DNA of 5,452 nt, taken from the NCBI GenBank assembly GCA_040377825.1, contig JBEINZ010000212.1, positions 1 to 5,452 on the forward strand, read 5' to 3'. Below the pieces are notes generated by a model. It worked only from the letters and a program-made list of their open reading frames with translations. It was not told the DNA's origin and ran no database searches. Below are positions 1-5,452 of the stretch, in pieces. This stretch comes from JBEINZ01 sp040377825. Lineage in GTDB: Bacteria; Pseudomonadota; Alphaproteobacteria; Rhizobiales; Ancalomicrobiaceae. Position 1 is the stretch's first letter, and each line of letters begins with the position of its first letter. The position numbers were made by a program, and so were the translations under genes.

Positions 1-851
1 CCGGCAAGCGCGTGCAGCCGATCAATATCGATCTCATCCCGAGCTGGAAGACGGTTGACGAGCGCCTGAAGACCGCGCCGTGGCATACCGTCAACGGCGT
101 GCATTACGGCGTGCCGTATCAGTGGGGCGCGAACGTGCTGATGTATAGCACGGAGGTGTTCAAGGATAAGGCGCCGGACAGCTGGGCTGTGGTCTTCGCC
201 GAGACGACACTGCCAGATGGCAAGACCAACAAGGGCCGCGTCCAGGCTTTCGACGGCCCGATCTATATCGCCGATGCCGCGCTTTATCTGATGACCCACA
301 AGCCGGAACTCGGCATCAAGGATCCCTACGAGCTGAACGCCGATCAGTATAAGGCGGCGCTCGAGCTGCTGCGCGGCCAGCGGCTGATCGTTCAGCGCTA
401 TTGGCACGACGCCATGAAGCAGGTCGACGATTTCACCAATGAAGGCGTGGCCGCCTCCTCGTCCTGGCCTTTCCAGGTCAACCTCCTGCAATCGCAGAAG
501 AAGCCGATCGCGAGCGTCATTCCGAAGGAAGGCGCGACCGGCTGGGCCGATACCACGATGATGCATTCCGAGGCCAAGCACCCGAACTGCGCCTATGCGT
601 GGCTCGAGCATTCGATCAATCCGAAACTGCAGGGCGATCTCGCCGCTTGGTTCGGCTCGGTTCCGGCCGTTCCCGCCGCGTGCAAGGGCAATAAGCTCTT
701 GACCGACGAGGGCTGCGCGACCAACGGTTCGGGCAATTTCGAGAAGATCAAGTTCTGGCGGACGCCCGTCGCCAAATGCAAGTCGCAGGCGGAATGCGTG
801 CCGTATCATCGCTGGGTGAGCGATTACATCGCCGTTCTCGGCGGCCGCTGA
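1..851 (+). CDS. ydcS: Periplasmic substrate-binding protein of a polyamine-type ABC transporter, YdcS family (5' end missing)
   Basis: This is the solute receptor of an ABC importer; it should act in the periplasm and hand a polyamine-like ligand to the two permeases encoded downstream. The frame is open from base 3 (first residues GKRVQPIN) to the TGA at 849-851, giving 282 visible residues. The E. coli YdcS protein is about 380 residues, so roughly 100 N-terminal residues, including the signal peptide, lie upstream of the window. Recognisable blocks are PYQWGANVLMY, LPDGKTNKGRVQAFDGPIYIADAAL, RYWHD, EGVAASSSWPFQ, PKEGATGWADTTMMHSEAKHP and AAWFGSVPAVP, with the terminus YIAVLGGR. These match the YdcS branch of the PotD-like binding proteins as I remember it. 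Five cysteines occur in the last third, two of them in a short insert near the C-terminus. The family call is secure. The ligand (putrescine, spermidine, GABA or other) is inferred. E. coli YdcS has also been reported to have polyhydroxybutyrate synthase activity, which cannot be judged here. Confidence 0.95.
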   Translation, partial: GKRVQPINIDLIPSWKTVDERLKTAPWHTVNGVHYGVPYQWGANVLMYSTEVFKDKAPDSWAVVFAETTLPDGKTNKGRVQAFDGPIYIADAALYLMTHKPELGIKDPYELNADQYKAALELLRGQRLIVQRYWHDAMKQVDDFTNEGVAASSSWPFQVNLLQSQKKPIASVIPKEGATGWADTTMMHSEAKHPNCAYAWLEHSINPKLQGDLAAWFGSVPAVPAACKGNKLLTDEGCATNGSGNFEKIKFWRTPVAKCKSQAECVPYHRWVSDYIAVLGGR

Positions 852-863
852 GCCAAACGAGGT

Positions 864-886
864 GTGCCGGGCGAGGGGTCCGGCAC
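864..886 (+). terminator. Intercistronic hairpin with short T-run, probable attenuator or mRNA-stabilising element
   Basis: GTGCCGG (864-870) pairs perfectly with CCGGCAC (880-886). A G-T and a C-G pair can extend the stem inward to 872/878, giving about 9 pairs around a 5-nt loop. Two C residues and then TTTT (889-892) follow. The structure sits 12 nt after the binding-protein stop codon and 47 nt before the ATPase start. The T-run is short for a full intrinsic terminator and the downstream genes belong to the same transporter. Partial termination, or protection of the upstream mRNA from 3' decay, is therefore more likely than a complete stop. Either would raise the binding protein relative to the membrane components, as is common in ABC importer operons. 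The pairing is seen; the role is inferred. Confidence 0.6.
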
Positions 887-909
887 CCTTTTGGTTCTCG
901 CACATGCTA

Positions 910-935
910 GAGGCGACGCATTCGAGGCGACGCAT
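910..935 (+). repeat. 12-bp direct repeat duplicating the ribosome-binding/start region of the ATPase gene
   Basis: GAGGCGACGCAT occurs at 910-921 and again, exactly, at 924-935, separated by TC (period 14 bp). The second copy contains the likely Shine-Dalgarno GAGG (924-927), six bases before the ATPase start codon at 934, and it ends in the first two bases of that ATG. The first copy ends in CATT, so it has the same ribosome-binding motif but no ATG. It looks like a small tandem duplication within the leader. Confidence 0.85.
924..927 (+). promoter_or_regulatory. Ribosome binding site deciding the ATPase start
   Basis: GAGG lies six bases before ATG 934. Two in-frame upstream candidates, GTG 862 and ATG 904, have no comparable purine-rich motif at proper distance, and GTG 862 touches the hairpin at 864-886. 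The start at 934 gives a protein of the usual length for the family. Confidence 0.6.
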
Positions 936-2004
936 GAACATCGTCAGTCCGCCGACCTCCGAAACAGTATCGACCGGCCTTGAGATCGCGGTCGCCTTCC
1001 AGGGCGTCTCGCGGCATTTCGGCTCGGTCAAGGCGGTCGACGGCGTCGATTTGGCGGTCCGCGAGGGGGAGTTCTTCGCGATGCTCGGCCCGTCGGGGTC
1101 CGGCAAGACGACATGCCTGCGCCTGATCGCCGGCTTCGAACAGCCGACGGCGGGCCATATCGAGATCTTCGGCGAAACGGCGGAAGGGCTGCCGCCCTAC
1201 CGGCGCAACGTCAACACGGTTTTCCAGGATTACGCGCTCTTCCCGCATATGAGCGTGATCGCCAATGTCGGCTACGGGCTGATGGTCAAGGGCGTGAACC
1301 GCGCCGAACGCGCCGGCCAAGCGCGCGAAGCCCTCGCCTTGGTGCGGCTTGAAGGCTACGAGGACCGCAAGCCGTCGCAGCTTTCCGGCGGTCAGCGGCA
1401 GCGCGTGGCGCTCGCCCGCGCGCTCGTCAACCGCCCGCGCGTGTTGCTGCTGGATGAGCCGCTCGGCGCGCTGGACTTGAAGCTGCGCGAGGAGATGCAG
1501 GACGAATTGCGCACGCTCCACCGCAAGCTCGGCCTCACCTTCGTCTTCGTGACGCATGATCAGGGCGAGGCGCTGTCCATGGCCGATCGCGTGGCGGTGT
1601 TCGATCGCGGCCGCATCGTGCAGGTGGGGACCCCCGAGGACGTCTATGAGCGGCCCGCCACGCGGTTCGTCGCCGATTTCGTCGGCGGCTCGAATGTGCT
1701 CGATCCGGACTTCGCGGCGATGGCCGGCGGCGCGGCGCGCTGGACCAGCCTTCGCCCGGAAAAGATCCGCGTCGCGCCGGTTGCGACCAACGAGCCGGTT
1801 GGCGGCGCCGGCGGCATCGCCGAAGTGATCGACGTGCAGTATCAAGGATCGGTGCGCCGGCTCGTCCTCGGTTTTGCCGGCCGACGTCTGGTCGCCGTCG
1901 TTTCGGCCGCGCAATTCGCCGGCATCGTGCCCGGCGCGCATGTCGGCGTGTCATGGCCGCGCGATGCGCTGCAGCCGATGGCCGGCGAAGGAGGCGACCC
2001 GTGA
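934..2004 (+). CDS. ydcT: ATP-binding subunit of polyamine-type ABC importer, YdcT/PotA family
   Basis: This cytoplasmic ATPase powers the importer, working as a dimer docked on the two permeases. The 356-residue product has a complete nucleotide-binding domain: Walker A GPSGSGKTT (52-60, lysine 58), Q-loop FQDY (glutamine 98), signature LSGGQ (150-154), Walker B VLLLDEP (170-176, catalytic glutamate 175), D-loop GALD (178-181) and switch histidine 208 in VTHDQ. GLMVKGVN and KPSQLSGGQRQRVALARALVN are typical of the PotA/YdcT group. Residues from about 250 to 345, including LRPEKIRV (273-280), form the C-terminal TOBE-like regulatory domain. The start at ATG 934 was chosen for its GAGG ribosome binding site; ATG 904 would add ten residues. 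The stop codon overlaps the next gene's GTG in the string GTGA, suggesting translational coupling. All catalytic residues are present. The family is certain; the transported substrate is inferred from neighbours. Confidence 0.96.
   Translation: MNIVSPPTSETVSTGLEIAVAFQGVSRHFGSVKAVDGVDLAVREGEFFAMLGPSGSGKTTCLRLIAGFEQPTAGHIEIFGETAEGLPPYRRNVNTVFQDYALFPHMSVIANVGYGLMVKGVNRAERAGQAREALALVRLEGYEDRKPSQLSGGQRQRVALARALVNRPRVLLLDEPLGALDLKLREEMQDELRTLHRKLGLTFVFVTHDQGEALSMADRVAVFDRGRIVQVGTPEDVYERPATRFVADFVGGSNVLDPDFAAMAGGAARWTSLRPEKIRVAPVATNEPVGGAGGIAEVIDVQYQGSVRRLVLGFAGRRLVAVVSAAQFAGIVPGAHVGVSWPRDALQPMAGEGGDP
1988..1994 (+). promoter_or_regulatory. Strong ribosome binding site for the first permease gene
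   Basis: AAGGAGG lies six bases upstream of GTG 2001, inside the last codons of the ATPase gene. This near-perfect anti-16S match fixes GTG 2001 as the start. The longer in-frame opening at 1953 and the internal ATG at 2082 are not supported. Confidence 0.85.
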
Positions 2005-2957
2005 CCGCGGCCGCGGCGCTTCCCGCCGCGCGCAACACCGCGCGCGATGGGGTCTTCGCGCGGCTTGCCGATCGGCTCTATATGAGCCCGAAACTGCTGC
2101 TGTTTCTCCTCCTGGCGCCGCCGCTTCTTTGGGTCGGCGTGGTCTATCTTGGCGCGTTGTTCGCGCTGCTCGCGCAAAGCTTCTTCGCGCTCGACGATTT
2201 CAGCGGCATGATCGACCGCACGTTCACGCTCGCGACCTGGGCGCAGCTTTTTCATCCGGCCAATCTCGACATCATCATGAGAACCGTCGCCATGGCGGCG
2301 ATGGTGACGCTTTGTTCGGCCTTGATCGGGTTTCCGATCGCCTATTATGCCGCCCGATACGCGCGCGGCCGGATGAAGGCCTTGTTCTATCTCGCGGTCA
2401 TGTTGCCGCTTTGGTCGAGTTATCTCGTCCGGGTCTATGCCTGGAAGCTGATCCTCGCCAAGGAGGGCATCCTCGCCTGGAGCCTTGATCGGATCGGCGC
2501 CGGGCCGATCCTGGAGGCCTATCTGGCGCTGCCCGTCGTCGGCGGGCCGTCGCTGTCGGCGTCCTACACCGGCACGTTCATCGTCTTCGTCTATGTCTGG
2601 CTGCCTTTCATGATCCTGCCGATCCAGGCGGCGCTGGAACGCGTGCCGGGCAACCTCATCGAGGCCTCCGCCGATCTCGGCGCGGCGCCGGGCCAGACGT
2701 TTCGCACCGTGGTCTTCCCGCTCGCGCTACCTGGCATCGTCGCCGGATCGATCTTCACCTTCTCGCTGACGCTCGGCGACTACATCATTCCGCAGATCGT
2801 CGGCGGCTCGCAATTCTATCTGGGGCAGGCGGTCTATACGCATCAAGGGACCGCCGGGAACATCCCGCTCGCCGCCGCCTTCTCGGTCGTGCCGATCCTG
2901 ATCATGGCGGTGTATCTCACGATCGCGCGCCGCATGGGGGCCTTCAATGCGCTCTGA
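2001..2957 (+). CDS. ydcU: ABC importer inner-membrane permease, YdcU/PotB family
   Basis: This is one of the two membrane subunits that form the translocation channel. The 318-residue product (E. coli YdcU is about 313) shows six hydrophobic segments at roughly 32-58, 92-118, 127-153, 190-210, 242-260 and 288-308. That is the usual MetI/PotB-type arrangement with a large periplasmic loop between the third and fourth segments. The cytoplasmic coupling motif is clear: EASADLGA (221-228), with P240 and PG 244-245 after it, the EAA loop that contacts the ATPase. Blocks such as LAVMLPLWSSYLVRVYAW, WLPFMILPIQAALERVP and FTFSLTLGDYIIPQIVGG, and the terminus MGAFNAL, match YdcU as I remember it. The GTG start overlaps the ATPase stop by four bases and has a strong ribosome binding site. 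The 3' end overlaps the next permease gene by 11 bases. Substrate specificity is not readable from this subunit. Confidence 0.95.
   Translation: MTAAAALPAARNTARDGVFARLADRLYMSPKLLLFLLLAPPLLWVGVVYLGALFALLAQSFFALDDFSGMIDRTFTLATWAQLFHPANLDIIMRTVAMAAMVTLCSALIGFPIAYYAARYARGRMKALFYLAVMLPLWSSYLVRVYAWKLILAKEGILAWSLDRIGAGPILEAYLALPVVGGPSLSASYTGTFIVFVYVWLPFMILPIQAALERVPGNLIEASADLGAAPGQTFRTVVFPLALPGIVAGSIFTFSLTLGDYIIPQIVGGSQFYLGQAVYTHQGTAGNIPLAAAFSVVPILIMAVYLTIARRMGAFNAL
2936..2940 (+). promoter_or_regulatory. Ribosome binding site for the second permease gene
   Basis: A run of five G residues sits six bases before ATG 2947, within the end of the first permease gene. It is an acceptable but less canonical ribosome-binding motif. 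Because the two genes overlap by 11 bases, ribosomes finishing the first permease probably help initiation here. Confidence 0.5.
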
Positions 2958-3759
2958 GGGACCGCGCGCCCCGCTCGGGCTGACGATTGCCGCATTTGGC
3001 GGACTTCTGTTCCTGCATGTGCCGCTCGGCGTGATCCTGCTATATGCCTTCACCACCGAGGAAAAGAGCTACCAGTTCCCGCCGCCCGGCTTCACGACGA
3101 AGTGGTTTTCCGTGGTCTGGCAGCGGCAGGATATCTGGGACGCGATCGGCCTGTCGGTTCAGGTCGCGACGATCTCCACCGCGATCGCCCTTGTGCTGGG
3201 CACGCTCGCCGCCGCGGCCGTGTCGCGCGCGAAGTTCTTCGGGCGGGAGAGCGTGACGCTGCTCCTGATCCTGCCGATCGCGCTTCCGGGCATCATCACC
3301 GGTATTGCGCTGCGCTCGGCCTTCAATCTGATGGATGTTCCGTTCTCGGTTTTGACGATCGTGCTCGGCCACGCGACCTTCTGCGTGGTGGTGGTTTATA
3401 ACAACGCGGTCGCGCGTTTCCGGCGCACCTCGGGCGCGCTGATTGAGGCCTCGATGGATCTCGGCGCGGACGGCTTCCAGACCTTCCGACATGTCGTGCT
3501 GCCGAACATCGCCACCGCGCTGCTTGCCGGCGGCATGCTCGCCTTCGCGCTTTCCTTCGACGAGGTGATCGTCACGACCTTCACCGCCGGCCAACAGACC
3601 ACGCTGCCGATCTGGATGCTCAGCGAGCTCGTGCGGCCGCGCCAGCGCCCGGTGACCAACGTGGTCGCCGTCTTCGTCATCGCGGTAACCTTCATCCCCA
3701 TCCTCGTTGCCTATTGGCTGACGCGCGATGGCGACACGGTTGCCGGCCAGGGAAAATGA
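2947..3759 (+). CDS. ydcV: ABC importer inner-membrane permease, YdcV/PotC family
   Basis: This is the second channel-forming subunit, expected to pair with the YdcU-type protein as a heterodimer. The 270-residue product (E. coli YdcV is about 264) has six hydrophobic segments at about 11-35, 71-94, 102-122, 134-155, 185-210 and 235-258. Its EAA loop is EASMDLGA (167-174), followed by FQTFRHVVLPNI, the ATPase-docking region. Conserved stretches include LVLGTLAAAAVSRAKFFG, LPIALPGIITGIAL, GHATFCVVVVYNNAVARFRR, LAFALSFDEVIVTTFTAG and RPVTNVVA, all typical of the PotC/YdcV group. The ATG lies within the end of the upstream permease gene (11-base overlap), which supports 1:1 coupled synthesis. 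The next gene begins 17 bases after the stop. No missing residues or frame disruption are seen. Confidence 0.95.
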   Translation: MRSEGPRAPLGLTIAAFGGLLFLHVPLGVILLYAFTTEEKSYQFPPPGFTTKWFSVVWQRQDIWDAIGLSVQVATISTAIALVLGTLAAAAVSRAKFFGRESVTLLLILPIALPGIITGIALRSAFNLMDVPFSVLTIVLGHATFCVVVVYNNAVARFRRTSGALIEASMDLGADGFQTFRHVVLPNIATALLAGGMLAFALSFDEVIVTTFTAGQQTTLPIWMLSELVRPRQRPVTNVVAVFVIAVTFIPILVAYWLTRDGDTVAGQGK

Positions 3760-3762
3760 ACC

Positions 3763-3768
3763 AGGAGG
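3763..3768 (+). promoter_or_regulatory. Strong ribosome binding site for the aldehyde dehydrogenase gene
   Basis: AGGAGG lies eight bases before ATG 3777 in the 17-base gap after the second permease. It supports ATG 3777 as the start, although the internal methionine at residue 16 lies closer to where I remember the E. coli protein beginning. Confidence 0.85.
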
Positions 3769-3776
3769 ACTAGCCC

Positions 3777-5237
3777 ATGAATACGCCGCTCGCTCATGAC
3801 CGCGTGACCTTGCCGAGCAAGATGCTTATCGGCGGATCCTTTGTTGCCGGTACGGAAGTCCCCGAGGCCGTGCTCAATCCGAGGACGGGCGCCAAGCTCC
3901 TCGATCTGCCGGAAGCTTCCGTCGATCAGATCAACGCCGCTGTGGCCGCCGCCGAGAAGGCGTTCTTGACCTGGGGCCGGGAATCCCCGGCGGCGCGATC
4001 GGCCCTGATCCTGAAGCTCGCCGACCGGATCGAGGCCGAGGCCGAGACATTCGCTATGTTGGAGGCGCTCAATTGCGGCAAGCCCTATCACGCGGTGCTG
4101 CGCGACGAGATCCCGGCCATCGTCGACTGCTTCCGCTTTTTCGCGGGCGCGTGCCGCGTGGTGCCGGCGATCGCCGCGGGCGAATACATCCCCGGCTTCA
4201 CATCGATGATCCGGCGCGACCCGATCGGCGTTTGCGGCCAGATCGCGCCGTGGAACTACCCGCTGATGATGGCGGCCTGGAAGATCGCCCCGGCGCTCGC
4301 CGCCGGCAACACGGTCGTGCTCAAGCCCTCCGAGCAGACGCCGCTGACCACCTTGAAGCTCGCGGAGATTGCATCAGAAATCCTACCGGAGGGCGTGCTC
4401 AACGTCGTCGTCGGGCGCGGCGAGAGCGTCGGCAGTCCGCTGATCAATCACCCCAAGGTCGCCATGGTCTCGCTGACCGGCGATATCGCCACCGGCAAAA
4501 AGGTCCTCGTCGCAGCGTCGAAGACAGTAAAGCGCACGCATCTGGAACTCGGCGGCAAGGCGCCGGTCATCGTGTTCGACGACGCCGACATCGCCGCCGT
4601 CGTGGACGGGGTGCGCACCTTCGGCTTCTACAATGCCGGCCAGGACTGCACGGCCGCCTGCCGGATCTATGCGGGCGCGAAGGTCTACGATCGGCTGGTC
4701 GCGGACCTGTCGAGCGCGGTGTCGACCATCGCCTTCGACCATGCCGACGATAGCGAAAACGAGATGGGCCCGCTCATTTCCGCCCGCCAGCGCGACCGGG
4801 TCTCAAGCTTCGTGTCGCGCGCGGCCGAGCAAAACCACATCGAGATCACGACCGGCGGCAAGCTCGGCGGCGGATCGGGCTTCTTCTACGAGCCGACCGT
4901 CGTCGCAGGCGCGCTGCAATCCGACGAGATCGTGCGCCGCGAGGTTTTCGGCCCGGTCGTGTCTGTGACGCGCTTTACCGATGTCGACGACGCGGTCGCC
5001 TGGGCGAATGACAGCGACTACGGGCTCGCATCCTCGGTCTGGTCGTCCGACGTGACCCGCGCAATGGGAACCGCCGCGCGGCTGCAATATGGCTGCAGCT
5101 GGGTGAACTGCCACTTCATGCTGACAAACGAGATGCCGCATGGCGGCCTGAAACAGTCCGGCTACGGCAAGGATATGTCGGTTTATGCCTTGGAGGACTA
5201 TTCGGTCGTCCGCCATGTGATGGTGAAGATTTCTTGA
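3777..5237 (+). CDS. patD: Gamma-aminobutyraldehyde dehydrogenase (NAD-dependent aldehyde dehydrogenase family)
   Basis: This enzyme should oxidise 4-aminobutanal (equilibrating with 1-pyrroline) to 4-aminobutanoate with NAD, a late step of putrescine degradation in the cytoplasm. The 486-residue product carries the full catalytic set: N160 in APWNYP, K183 in KPSEQTP for cofactor binding, the LTGDIATG cofactor-binding turn (233-240), general base E257 in LELGGKAP, nucleophile C291 in NAGQDCTAACR, and E389/F391 in REVFGPV. GQDCTAACRIYAG, the segment from ITTGG through EPTVVAGA, HFMLTNEMPHGG and KQSGYGKDMSVYALEDY closely resemble E. coli PatD (YdcW, about 474 residues) as I recall it. The N-terminus is about a dozen residues longer. 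Its place directly after a ydcSTUV-type transporter reproduces the E. coli order, favouring this substrate over a generic betaine or succinate-semialdehyde role. The transaminase or oxidase that would supply the aldehyde is not in the window. Family certainty is very high; the exact substrate is well supported but inferred. Confidence 0.93.
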   Translation: MNTPLAHDRVTLPSKMLIGGSFVAGTEVPEAVLNPRTGAKLLDLPEASVDQINAAVAAAEKAFLTWGRESPAARSALILKLADRIEAEAETFAMLEALNCGKPYHAVLRDEIPAIVDCFRFFAGACRVVPAIAAGEYIPGFTSMIRRDPIGVCGQIAPWNYPLMMAAWKIAPALAAGNTVVLKPSEQTPLTTLKLAEIASEILPEGVLNVVVGRGESVGSPLINHPKVAMVSLTGDIATGKKVLVAASKTVKRTHLELGGKAPVIVFDDADIAAVVDGVRTFGFYNAGQDCTAACRIYAGAKVYDRLVADLSSAVSTIAFDHADDSENEMGPLISARQRDRVSSFVSRAAEQNHIEITTGGKLGGGSGFFYEPTVVAGALQSDEIVRREVFGPVVSVTRFTDVDDAVAWANDSDYGLASSVWSSDVTRAMGTAARLQYGCSWVNCHFMLTNEMPHGGLKQSGYGKDMSVYALEDYSVVRHVMVKIS

Positions 5238-5304
5238 TCTCCTAATCAATCACCCACCACCCGCGATGCTCCTTGCCAAGCGCGCGCCGATCGGCATGAC
5301 TGTC

Positions 5305-5322
5305 GCTCCATTGAGCTGGAGC
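5305..5322 (+). promoter_or_regulatory. Short hairpin overlapping the ribosome binding site of the final gene
   Basis: GCTCCA (5305-5310) is the perfect complement of TGGAGC (5317-5322), with a six-base loop TTGAGC. The right arm contains GGAG (5318-5321), the likely ribosome binding site nine bases before ATG 5331. Folding would hide it and reduce initiation. Six pairs is a modest stem, so chance pairing is possible. The rest of the 93-nt gap (5238-5330) shows no intrinsic terminator and no promoter I can recognise, only a 10-bp palindrome GCCGATCGGC at 5286-5295. Confidence 0.4.
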
Positions 5323-5330
5323 CCGTCACC

Positions 5331-5452
5331 ATGTTGGAAACACCGCGCGCCCTCAGGGGCATGGTCACCTCGCCGCATCATCTGGCGAGCCAAGCCGGCC
5401 TGGAGATCTTGAGGCGCGGGGGGACGGCGGTGGAGGCGGCGGTCGCTGTTGC
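5331..5452 (+). CDS. Gamma-glutamyltransferase family protein, N-terminal fragment (3' end beyond window)
   Basis: Forty complete codons are visible, beginning MLETPRALRGMVTSPHHLAS. The stretch MVTSPHHLASQAGLEILRRG followed by GTAVEAAVAV (residues 11-40) is the hallmark N-terminus of gamma-glutamyltranspeptidase-type Ntn hydrolases, where the common form is an M-V-x-x-x-H-x-L-A-S/A segment and then a GGNAVDAAVA-like segment. These enzymes cleave themselves before a threonine and then hydrolyse or transfer gamma-glutamyl groups. That threonine, and the residues separating true glutathione enzymes from other members, lie beyond the window. No signal peptide is apparent at this start, which would suit a cytoplasmic family member. 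ATG 5331 is chosen because GGAG (5318-5321) precedes it by nine bases; ATG 5361 has its purine run too close. A role on gamma-glutamylated amines fits the neighbours but is speculation. Confidence 0.82.
   Translation, partial: MLETPRALRGMVTSPHHLASQAGLEILRRGGTAVEAAVAV

Noticed and set aside
12..14. GTG 12 as the start of the binding-protein gene
   Set aside because: The frame continues upstream to the window edge (GKR before it), matching the internal YdcS sequence GKRVQPIN, so the gene is truncated by the window.
862..933. GTG 862 and ATG 904 as earlier starts of the ATPase gene
   Set aside because: They would add residues without family character, lack good ribosome binding sites, and GTG 862 abuts the hairpin at 864-886. 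ATG 934 has GAGG at six bases.
907..1941. Long minus-strand open frame of 344 codons opposite the ATPase gene
   Set aside because: It mirrors a fully functional ATPase gene in GC-rich DNA, where antisense frames stay open through codon bias. Its translation is Arg/His/Ala-rich with no recognisable domain.
3040..3594. Minus-strand open frame of 184 codons opposite the second permease, and similar shadow frames opposite the dehydrogenase
   Set aside because: Composition is low-complexity and charged as expected for a shadow of hydrophobic coding sequence. There is no domain, and the sense-strand gene is intact.
5286..5295. Palindrome GCCGATCGGC as a possible regulator binding site
   Set aside because: Ten-base GC-rich palindromes containing GATC are common at this base composition. 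No promoter elements or second copy accompany it.
1..5452. Signs of a new defence system, mobile element or horizontally acquired island
   Set aside because: Gene content, codon use and spacing are uniform and match a known transport and catabolism operon. No terminal repeats, integrase, toxin or unrecognised gene is present.

Overview
The window reads as a GC-rich proteobacterial chromosome segment. High GC, GTG starts alongside ATG, strong third-position G/C preference and tight gene packing suggest an alphaproteobacterium, perhaps of the Hyphomicrobiales; the genus cannot be read from this sequence. All six genes lie on the + strand. I see no mobile element, CRISPR array, rRNA or tRNA.

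Layout: 1-851 is the 3' part of a periplasmic substrate-binding protein gene (ydcS type). An 82-nt gap (852-933) follows, holding an attenuator-like hairpin and a 12-bp direct repeat. Then come an ATPase gene (934-2004, ydcT type), two inner-membrane permease genes (2001-2957 and 2947-3759, ydcU and ydcV types), and an aldehyde dehydrogenase gene (3777-5237, patD type). After a 93-nt gap, a gamma-glutamyltransferase family gene begins at 5331 and is cut by the window end. Both window edges cut genes. No gene-free stretch exceeds 300 bases.

Gene order and remembered protein sequence match the Escherichia coli ydcSTUV-patD operon closely. The working model is as follows. The periplasmic protein captures a polyamine-like solute. 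The two permeases and the ATPase dimer import it. The dehydrogenase oxidises 4-aminobutanal, formed from putrescine by a transaminase or oxidase not in this window, to 4-aminobutanoate (GABA). Overlapping or nearly touching genes from 934 to 5237 indicate one translationally coupled transcript. The hairpin after the binding-protein gene could set a higher level of that protein than of the membrane parts. The gamma-glutamyltransferase may be the last gene of the unit or the first of a neighbouring one.

I did not find a convincing new biological system. The observations most worth checking are three small regulatory structures: the hairpin after ydcS, the duplicated ribosome-binding/start region before ydcT, and a hairpin that would hide the ribosome-binding site of the final gene. 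Comparisons with E. coli proteins are from memory, not from alignments.
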